A stretch of DNA of 18,115 nucleotides, taken from JAGVXD01 sp964554415 (GTDB lineage: Archaea; Nanobdellota; Nanobdellia; Pacearchaeales; GW2011-AR1). Below are positions 6,074-12,056 of this stretch, in pieces. The stretch is from positions 1-18,115 of the forward strand of contig CAZKON010000016.1 in assembly GCA_964554415.1 (NCBI GenBank), read 5' to 3'. Below the pieces are notes generated by a model. The model ran no database searches and was not told where the DNA came from. It saw only the letters and a program-made list of their open reading frames with translations. A program made the translations under genes and the position numbers. Within the stretch, counting starts at the first letter, position 1; each line of letters opens with the position of its first letter.

Positions 6074-6401
6074 TTTAAACATCAGCACAACCACGGTAAA
6101 ATTTCTCAGTTCACAAGATTATGACATTAAAAGAGTTTCCTCCCTGTTAAAAACAGATGAGGAAGTTGTGGATCTTGCTCAAAAAGAACAACGCACAATT
6201 CTCACATTTGATAAAGACTTTGGAGAAATTTACTACTTTGCCAAAAAGAAGACATTCACAGTCATTGTCCTCGCTCTCCAAAACCAAACATCTGAGTATG
6301 TGAACAAGGTTCTCAAAGATTTTTTGGAGAGTATTTCATGCGATGAAATGAAAAATAAGCTCATAATCCTCTCTGAAGGAAGATATCGTGTTATCAGTTA
6401 G
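6042..6401 (+). CDS. DUF5615 PIN-like toxin
   Basis: This 119-residue PIN-like nuclease has the family pattern: LLADLNIS at residues 8-15 (first Asp), DYDIKRVSSLLKTDEEVVDLAQKEQRTILTFDKDFGEIYYF in the middle with the TFDKDFGE acidic cluster, and a strand-rich end. The partner DUF433 gene overlaps it by 32 nt. It probably cleaves RNA, by analogy with related toxins. Its stop codon lies within the 3' end of the convergent trmB-like gene (8-bp overlap, 6394-6401), so the two transcripts are complementary at their ends. Confidence 0.87.
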   Translation: MKQDNWKLLADLNISTTTVKFLSSQDYDIKRVSSLLKTDEEVVDLAQKEQRTILTFDKDFGEIYYFAKKKTFTVIVLALQNQTSEYVNKVLKDFLESISCDEMKNKLIILSEGRYRVIS

Positions 6402-7122
6402 TTTTCGCCTGCTTCCACAACAGCTCAAAATAACTCCGAAACGAGTCTGCAACATCGCTGTCCTTTATCTTTGTAGCAACTAATTTATCTTTGATCCATA
6501 CAATCGTTACTACGTTGTCTCCATAAATATACGTCGTAGTAGGACTAGTCTTTTCAAGATATTTAACACAAGCACGCTTTTGCTTATTCACCTCTTCCCC
6601 TCTCTTTCTTCCTAACACGTCATTATTGTACAGGACACGTAACGGCAATTTCTGCTTCTGCCGTTGTTTATGAAAATGCTCTAAGAAGAAAGGCAAAATC
6701 TCTGGAGAACGCCCAGTAGATCCTAAACAAAGCAACTCTTTATTTTCTCGTAACATTTCTCGTAAGATCGTTCGAATCCCCTCGTCGCCTTCATACACTT
6801 CGACAAGAGGAGTTTGAATTTGCGGGCGTGCAAGCTCCCTGAGCTGCGGCAGAGCATCATTCAATACTTCTTTCTTTTCTTCAAGATACTCTACCAGTTT
6901 TTCCGGCGAAGCAGCGCGAAAATACTTCCGCCCATTCTTAATAACGAAAGACGCAAGACCTTTATGCATTAAAGAACGCAACGTATCATAAAGATGCGTT
7001 CTGTTTTCCCGCGTCTTCTGAGCAATAGCAGCAACAACAGCCTCTTGCAACTGCAACAAAGCGATATATGCCTCTGCCTCGCGTTGTGTCAACCCTACAT
7101 CAATTAAAACATGAGTATCCAT
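6394..7122 (-). CDS. TrmB-family transcriptional regulator
   Basis: This 242-residue protein has an N-terminal winged HTH (residues about 8-75: GLTQREAEAYIALLQ, then NRTHLYDTLRSLMHKGLASFV, then YFRAASPEKLVEYLEEKKEVL). It is followed by a C-terminal sensor-like domain with VEVYEGDEGIRTILREML near residue 105 and ending SYFELLWKQAK. TrmB proteins sense sugars or other metabolites. No clear sugar-binding signature is visible. The ATG at 7122 is chosen because TTTATAAT is centred 25.5 nt upstream, so a longer frame to 7254 is rejected. It is divergent from the radical SAM gene and shares a symmetric control region with it. Confidence 0.88.
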   Translation of the reverse strand: MDTHVLIDVGLTQREAEAYIALLQLQEAVVAAIAQKTRENRTHLYDTLRSLMHKGLASFVIKNGRKYFRAASPEKLVEYLEEKKEVLNDALPQLRELARPQIQTPLVEVYEGDEGIRTILREMLRENKELLCLGSTGRSPEILPFFLEHFHKQRQKQKLPLRVLYNNDVLGRKRGEEVNKQKRACVKYLEKTSPTTTYIYGDNVVTIVWIKDKLVATKIKDSDVADSFRSYFELLWKQAKTN

Positions 7123-7143
7123 TGCTCTTCTAGCCTCGCTACG

Positions 7144-7187
7144 ATTATAAATATTTTGTTCTTTTATGGACAACAAAACTTTATAAT
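7144..7187. promoter_or_regulatory. Mirror-image divergent promoter with central inverted repeat
   Basis: The octamer TTTATAAT appears on the minus strand at 7144-7151 and on the plus strand at 7180-7187. Each is centred exactly 25.5 nt from the start codon it serves (7122 and 7209). Between them, TTTTGTT (7154-7160) and AACAAAA (7172-7178) form an inverted repeat separated by 11 nt. This is a good candidate operator for the TrmB-like protein to control both genes at once. Confidence 0.65.
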
Positions 7188-7208
7188 ATTCATAGGTAGG
7201 GCAAAAGT

Positions 7209-8594
7209 ATGAATATTGCTTTAGTACAAAGCCCACTGAACATGGAAGCAACACCTATTCCGACAGTCGGAGCTCTGCCACCTCTTGGGCTTCTCGCACT
7301 TGCTACTTATGTCAAACAGCATATTCCAAGTACAAAAATAAAAGTGATTGATGGTGATCTCAAGGGAATTGAAGAAGCGCAAGAAGAGCTAAATAAAACA
7401 GAGGCGGATATTATAGGAATAGGTGTGCAATCATGCGAATCCTATCAAAGTGCACTTAAACTTGCTCAATGCGCAAAGAAGAAAGGAGCCATAGTGGTTA
7501 TGGGAGGTGAACAAGCCACAAATCGCGCCCTACAAATCCTTAAGAACAGGGAGTATATCGATTATGTCATAACAGGACAAGGGGAAGCTGCTCTTGTCGC
7601 GCTCATCTCCAATCAACCACTGGAAAGCATTCCGAATCTATTGTATCGTCGCAATGAAAAAGTTAGATCGACATTTCAGAGGCGCATTCCATTACATCAA
7701 CTCCCAATTCCCGACCGTGCATATAGTGACCTCGACAAGTATGCTTATCAATTTCAACAGACGCTTGAATCAAAATTAACTGTTTTCAGAAAATTTACTA
7801 CGATACGCACTCAAGATGGCTGTCTTAAGGCAATCCGCCAAGGCGTCTGTACATTCTGCAAACGCGATGATCTGTTTCTTGCAGGATTTCGCCGCCCTGA
7901 AAAATTCTGGGAAGAGATGCAATATCTTGAGTCCTTGGGGGTAGATTATGCATGGGACATCGCCGCAAGTTTTGCATCGGTTGGACATCAATATCTCAAT
8001 GCCTTAGCGAGTGATCGTCCTCTATCTGCGCGCATTCGTTTTCGCGTCTACGCGCGCGCAGATGATCTTGCCCTCGAAGAAAATGTTGCGGCTCTCGCAC
8101 AATTAGGAGTAGAAAATGTTCTCGTCGGATTCGATTCAGGAAATCAGCGCTGTCTTGATGCTTCAAACAAGCATACAACACTTGAACAACATCGCAGGGC
8201 GGCGAAAAATCTGCGCGAGTATACCCTTGCTACGTATGCAGGTTTTGTCCTTGGTCATATTGCAGAAACACAAAAAAGCATGTACGAAACATTTGTACAT
8301 GCACAAGAATTAAAAGAAATCATAGGTGAAAAATTGTTCCGCACAACAACATGCAGTAAAATGCAACTCTATCCTGGAACAAAAGAATGGCATCGCTATC
8401 TTCAAGCATTTCCCGAAGAGAGTACATTTTACGAAAATGCTGATGATATTGATATTCAAAAACTTTCTGAAAAATATCTTAAAAAATATTTACACCTTGA
8501 TCCTGCTGAAGCAGATGTCATTGCAAAAAAAATTCGCTCTCTTTCTCCCATCCAATCAGGCAAAGATATGAAACATTACTTGCTTGCCCATTAG
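7209..8594 (+). CDS. B12-binding-domain radical SAM protein
   Basis: The 461-residue protein has an N-terminal cobalamin-binding fold (residues 1-135; PPLGLLALATYV, VIDGD, IGIGVQSCES, VVMGGEQAT, YVITGQGEAAL). A radical SAM domain follows with later motifs GVENVLVGFDSGNQRCL and GFVLGHIAETQKS. The iron-sulfur cysteines are C205, C214 and C217, a CX8CX2C spacing rather than the usual CX3CX2C. Such enzymes methylate or rearrange unactivated carbons. The substrate cannot be told. The cobalamin-coordinating DxHxxG is absent, as in many members of this class. It is divergent from a TrmB regulator and ends 3 nt from the convergent PHP gene. Confidence 0.88.
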   Translation: MNIALVQSPLNMEATPIPTVGALPPLGLLALATYVKQHIPSTKIKVIDGDLKGIEEAQEELNKTEADIIGIGVQSCESYQSALKLAQCAKKKGAIVVMGGEQATNRALQILKNREYIDYVITGQGEAALVALISNQPLESIPNLLYRRNEKVRSTFQRRIPLHQLPIPDRAYSDLDKYAYQFQQTLESKLTVFRKFTTIRTQDGCLKAIRQGVCTFCKRDDLFLAGFRRPEKFWEEMQYLESLGVDYAWDIAASFASVGHQYLNALASDRPLSARIRFRVYARADDLALEENVAALAQLGVENVLVGFDSGNQRCLDASNKHTTLEQHRRAAKNLREYTLATYAGFVLGHIAETQKSMYETFVHAQELKEIIGEKLFRTTTCSKMQLYPGTKEWHRYLQAFPEESTFYENADDIDIQKLSEKYLKKYLHLDPAEADVIAKKIRSLSPIQSGKDMKHYLLAH

Positions 8595-8597
8595 AGT

Positions 8598-9854
8598 TCA
8601 AAACAATTTCCCCTGTCCCTCTCTTTTCTTCTCCTTTTCCCCCGCCGCAGATGCCTGTCCTTCCGGCATCTCAACTTTTCCATACTCCCCGTCAAACCCT
8701 GCCTTGACGTTCAGTTTCCCTTCACGATTCAAAAGAATTAACTCCGTAAGTCTTTCGTCAATTCCTGCATTCCTCAATTCCTCTTTCTCTGTTTCCAATA
8801 AAATCTTAAATTCATTCCCAAATTTCTCGCCCATTTCATTGTACACCTTCCACGTCTTCAGCGATTCAACTTTCGTTCCTAAATGCAGCGCAATCAGCTC
8901 ATGCAGAGGCAACAAGCGATAAAAGGGTTTAGCTCCCTCTGGTTTGAAACCCTCGCGCTCCTTCGCAATCACGTCAATCCGATGCTCAACACCAATAGTC
9001 AATCCTTTTCCGCACTTCGGACAAATCCCATTTAATTTCCGCGTCTCCGCAGGATTGCACGAAAACCCGCAATTCCGATGCCCGTCCCAGTGATATTTGC
9101 CATAATCGGGCGGCGTTTCAATCGTTGAAATAATACCTTCTCCTATTCGTACTGCTTTCGTAAAATATTCATAGCGCAGTTCAGGCATCTCAAAAAGCGT
9201 TGCTTCTCTGCCAAGCCGCCAGGGCCAGAACGAATGTGCATCGCTGAAACTAACAATATTTACCTGCTCTTTCAGCCGCCAAATCATCGAGGGATCCGCG
9301 CTCATCCCGGATTCAATCGCATGAATATGCTTCGTCTGTTCTTCAAAACATTCTGCAAGAGAATCAAACCCCGAATCACTGCCGTACAATCCAAACCAAG
9401 GTGTAAACGCATGTGCAGGAATAATCTCAATTCGTTCATCAATTGCTTTTAATTCCTTGACTGCCAACTTGCACGTCATGCCAAAAATCGGTCTTCCGTC
9501 ATAATCCAGCCTTCCTTTGCTTCCCAGATACGCAACTATCTTGTCCGCAATCTTTCCATCCGGCGCAAACACAAGCAGATGCACTGCTCTCCGTTTCCCT
9601 CCCTGCGAGAACATCAAACTAATCTCACTCTGCCATAAAAATGGAAATCCGCTCTTCGAGCGCAAAATGCCATGCTCATCTTCCTGCAATTCTGCTTTAA
9701 TCTCTGCATTCCATTTCGGATGCTGAAAATCGCCTGTTCCCAGTAGATCAATCCCCTTCACGCGCGCCCATTTCTCCAGATTCGCCAGCGTAATTGCCTT
9801 GCTTGTTGCTCGTGCGAAGCGTGAATGAATTTGTAGGTCTGCGATGAGCCTCAT
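8598..9854 (-). CDS. PHP-domain phosphoesterase of the UvrD-associated (TIGR00375-like) type
   Basis: This 418-residue protein resembles the PHP-domain family sometimes found fused to UvrD helicases. Motifs from the chosen ATG (MRLIADL) are DLQIHSRFARATS at 6-18, GTGDFQHPKW at 39-48, PAHAFTPWFGLYGSDSGFDSL at 146-166, a SFSDAH metal motif at 202-207, and a zinc-ribbon-like set C262, C266, C278, C281. The first motif has Gln where PHP proteins usually have the first metal-binding His. The end EGQGKLF vaguely recalls a PCNA-binding tail. The ATG at 9854 has GTGG just upstream and a TATA-like ATTAAAAA 25.5 nt before it. A GTG 9 nt upstream is less likely. A UvrD-like helicase lies about 2.2 kb away. 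Confidence 0.87.
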   Translation of the reverse strand: MRLIADLQIHSRFARATSKAITLANLEKWARVKGIDLLGTGDFQHPKWNAEIKAELQEDEHGILRSKSGFPFLWQSEISLMFSQGGKRRAVHLLVFAPDGKIADKIVAYLGSKGRLDYDGRPIFGMTCKLAVKELKAIDERIEIIPAHAFTPWFGLYGSDSGFDSLAECFEEQTKHIHAIESGMSADPSMIWRLKEQVNIVSFSDAHSFWPWRLGREATLFEMPELRYEYFTKAVRIGEGIISTIETPPDYGKYHWDGHRNCGFSCNPAETRKLNGICPKCGKGLTIGVEHRIDVIAKEREGFKPEGAKPFYRLLPLHELIALHLGTKVESLKTWKVYNEMGEKFGNEFKILLETEKEELRNAGIDERLTELILLNREGKLNVKAGFDGEYGKVEMPEGQASAAGEKEKKREGQGKLF

Positions 9855-9875
9855 ACATTCCACAAGAGAAAGGGG

Positions 9876-9923
9876 TTTTTAATCATACTGTTGGTTGTAT
9901 CCTATCACAATCATCTTTAAAAA
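9876..9923. promoter_or_regulatory. Divergent TATA boxes for the PHP and multi-HTH genes
   Basis: ATTAAAAA on the minus strand (9876-9883) and TTTAAAAA on the plus strand (9916-9923) are each centred 25.5 nt upstream of their start codons (9854 and 9945). No clear operator palindrome lies between them. Confidence 0.6.
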
Positions 9924-9944
9924 AACCTCTGCTTTGGTAAGAAT

Positions 9945-11306
9945 ATGCATTCGTTGGAAGAGCGCGTGGTCTGCATGATTGCACTGCAGCGGAAAGGTGT
10001 TCCAGATACAGCTATTGCCTCTTACCTTCATATTTCTCCCCAAGAGTTTGCCTCAACAGAAGGTGCTCTTAGGCAGGCAATAACAGAAGCGTCAGGAAAA
10101 AACACAGACGTACGTTCGTTATCTTCAGCTCTTCAGCTCCCTTATCCTCTTGTCCTTGCCCTTGCAGAGCACTATCATGCAGACCTTCCCATTTGGGTGC
10201 ATGCAACCACTCATCTTCCATTAAAGAGAAAAATAAGAAAATCAGAGCGCACGCTTCGCAAGATTCAGGCAGCCATCAAAAAAGGTATGTACATGCCTGA
10301 TATTGCAAGAAAATCAGAAGTATCGCCATCAACAGTCCGCGCCGCCATTGAACATCATCATCTCTGCTCGCTCAAAGACGTGCAAATTCCCCCGACAAAA
10401 AAGTACTATAAAAAATTCATGCAGGACTGTCAGGAATATCCCTCAATGTCAAGTTTTGCTCTCAAAGGATATTCACTTAATGAAATTAAGCGTCAGGAAA
10501 AAATATCGCGCGAACGCGCAAGCCAGATGATTGAGGATGCAGGCATTTACTACTTCTGGCGCATCAGGCGCGCAGAGGTAAATTACCAAAAATATCAAGA
10601 AAGAGAGAACGAAACGCAGGCACATCAACAACTATTTTCAATACTCGTCGCCCGCTCTCAGCAGCTGCTATCATCCTTGCAAGAAAAAGATTGGCCTATA
10701 AGAAAGACTATAGAATATATTCTTCAAAGAAAGCGAGAGGGAAAAATAAGCGCCTCACTACAAAAAATCCTTCGCCTCTTTACATCTTATCAAAAAGCAG
10801 ACACGAGAGGGGAAACACTCTCGTGTGAAGCACTTGCAGAAAGAAGCGGCATCTCCAATGGAGGGCAGGTATGGAGGATTCTTGAGGCAGTACATCTAAA
10901 GCCTTTCCATACAAAGAGAAAGGCATATCCTGTCTCAACAGACGTAAGAAACAGGTTTCAGGAATCAAGAAGTCTCGGCATGGGCAACAAAGATATTGCC
11001 TACTTCTCAAAGTATCCTTCCTCTACAGTCATACGCTGTCGTAAAGGAGGGCATGCAATATTTGTCATTGGATACAAGGGAAGGGAGTTTGGCCTAACCT
11101 GCAGCCTCGCAAGTCAGATTTATGACCTCTACTATCATAAAACCTCTAAAAAAGATATTCAGGAACTTTTAGGAATTCAAAAAGAAGCGCTTGAGTATGC
11201 TCTCACGCATCGCACAGAAATAGAAAAGGAAATCAAAACAGCTTTGCGTCTCTTCCATCCAAATCAGGAGATAACAAAGCCTTATTTAAAAAACAATCAG
11301 GGTTGA
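9945..11306 (+). CDS. Unrecognised protein with about seven helix-turn-helix-like units
   Basis: I do not recognise this 453-residue family. It is soluble and basic, with repeated segments of HTH look: residues 11-45 (GVPDTAIASYLHISPQEF), 56-78 (RSLSSALQLPYPLVLALAE), 106-138 (MPDIARKSEVSPSTVRAAIE), 168-199 (LNEIKRQEKISRERASQMIE), 292-318 (CEALAERSGISNGGQVWRIL), 338-366 (MGNKDIAYFSKYPSSTVIR) and 388-422 (KKDIQELLGIQKEALEYAL). No catalytic motif is seen. A long helical, coiled stretch lies at about 205-285. It could be a DNA- or RNA-binding regulator or an architectural protein. It has its own leaderless-type promoter and stands alone in its orientation. Confidence 0.7.
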   Translation: MHSLEERVVCMIALQRKGVPDTAIASYLHISPQEFASTEGALRQAITEASGKNTDVRSLSSALQLPYPLVLALAEHYHADLPIWVHATTHLPLKRKIRKSERTLRKIQAAIKKGMYMPDIARKSEVSPSTVRAAIEHHHLCSLKDVQIPPTKKYYKKFMQDCQEYPSMSSFALKGYSLNEIKRQEKISRERASQMIEDAGIYYFWRIRRAEVNYQKYQERENETQAHQQLFSILVARSQQLLSSLQEKDWPIRKTIEYILQRKREGKISASLQKILRLFTSYQKADTRGETLSCEALAERSGISNGGQVWRILEAVHLKPFHTKRKAYPVSTDVRNRFQESRSLGMGNKDIAYFSKYPSSTVIRCRKGGHAIFVIGYKGREFGLTCSLASQIYDLYYHKTSKKDIQELLGIQKEALEYALTHRTEIEKEIKTALRLFHPNQEITKPYLKNNQG

Positions 11307-11327
11307 GCTCATTATGAAGTCAGCAAC

Positions 11328-11339
11328 TTCTCGCGAGAA
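11328..11339. repeat. 12-bp perfect palindrome
   Basis: TTCTCGCGAGAA lies 21 nt after the stop of the multi-HTH gene and just before palindromic element copy B. It is too short to assign a role. It could contribute to transcript ending, but no T-run follows. Confidence 0.35.
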
Positions 11340-11353
11340 AGATGAAGAAGATG

Positions 11354-11413
11354 TCAAGAATCATACACTGAAGTGTATGGCGTGTCGTTGTTCTTGAGCA
11401 TGTCACGAATTGC
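11354..11413 (+). repeat. Composite palindromic element, copy B (truncated)
   Basis: The inner hairpin is CATACACT/AGTGTATG (11362-11369/11372-11379, loop GA). The outer arms are TCAAGAA (11354-11360) and TTCTTGA (11391-11397). From 11362 to 11413, 50 of 52 bases match the reverse strand of copy C. The second hairpin unit starts (TCACGAATTGC) but is not continued. It sits between the convergent multi-HTH and methyltransferase genes. Confidence 0.8.
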
Positions 11414-11432
11414 CTGACTAAAAGCTGTCTTC

Positions 11433-12056
11433 TTAAACCCCTGCTTTCATCGCCCAGAAAATTCCAAAAAACTTTCTCTCGCTCTTGACAATTTTTAGTC
11501 TCGCTCTCCTAATCAATTCCTCATGATTCAAAAGTAGGCGGCACCCCATCTGTTCATAATGCTTCTCCGCTCTCCAACATTGTAATCTTTGTACAAAAGC
11601 ATTGCTGCTCTTCCCATGTTCCAAAAAAAGAATTTGCCCTCCTTTCTTGCACACGCGTTTCATCTCTCGCAATGCCCTAATGGGATTCGGGTACGTGCAC
11701 AATCCAAGTGTATCAACAACAGTGTCAAATCTCTCCTTTCCGAACCGCATTTTTTGCGCATCTCCCTGCATGAGTTTCACTTTCTTACCAAGCCGCTCCG
11801 CTCTTTTTTGTGCTTTCGCAAGCATCTCTTTCGTGTAATCAATACCTATTAGCTCGCACTGCGTAGGATAATGCTTCAAATTCAACCCTGTCCCGATGCC
11901 GACTTACAACACCTTGCCTCGCGCCTCTCGTACCACTTCTCTTCGCATTTTTCCCAAAAACAAAAACTCAAGCGCGTTCATCCACCCCTCGTACCATTTC
12001 GCAGTAAGAGCGTATATCTGCTCAATGTCTCTAAGAGAAAGCTTTTTCCCTTTCAT
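11433..12056 (-). pseudogene. Class I SAM-dependent methyltransferase with an in-frame stop
   Basis: Reading from the ATG at 12056 gives a UbiE-like methyltransferase of 207 positions: an N-terminal helix region, then KVL-stop-VGIGTG (motif I, the AdoMet-binding loop), IGIDYTKEMLAKAQ (post I), FDTVVDTLGLCTYPNP and KKGGQILFLEHG. The only break is TAA at 11904-11906 (codon 51), where the family has Glu (LEVGIGTG), so GAA to TAA explains it. The frame is intact on both sides. It is either a recent nonsense mutation, a sequencing error or population variant. TAA is not a known archaeal recoding codon. The ATG overlaps the helicase stop (ATGA), so it was translated with the helicase. Confidence 0.8.

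Noticed and set aside
7123..7254. Longer N-terminus for the TrmB-like protein
   Set aside because: It would cross the promoter region and overlap the radical SAM start. The winged HTH begins right after the ATG at 7122, which has a TATA box at the expected distance.
8584..8922. 112-residue plus-strand open frame
   Set aside because: It is antisense to the C-terminus of the PHP protein and low complexity (Ser, Phe, Pro).
11885..11910. Frameshift in the methyltransferase
   Set aside because: Both halves are in the same frame. A single GAA to TAA change explains the interruption fully.
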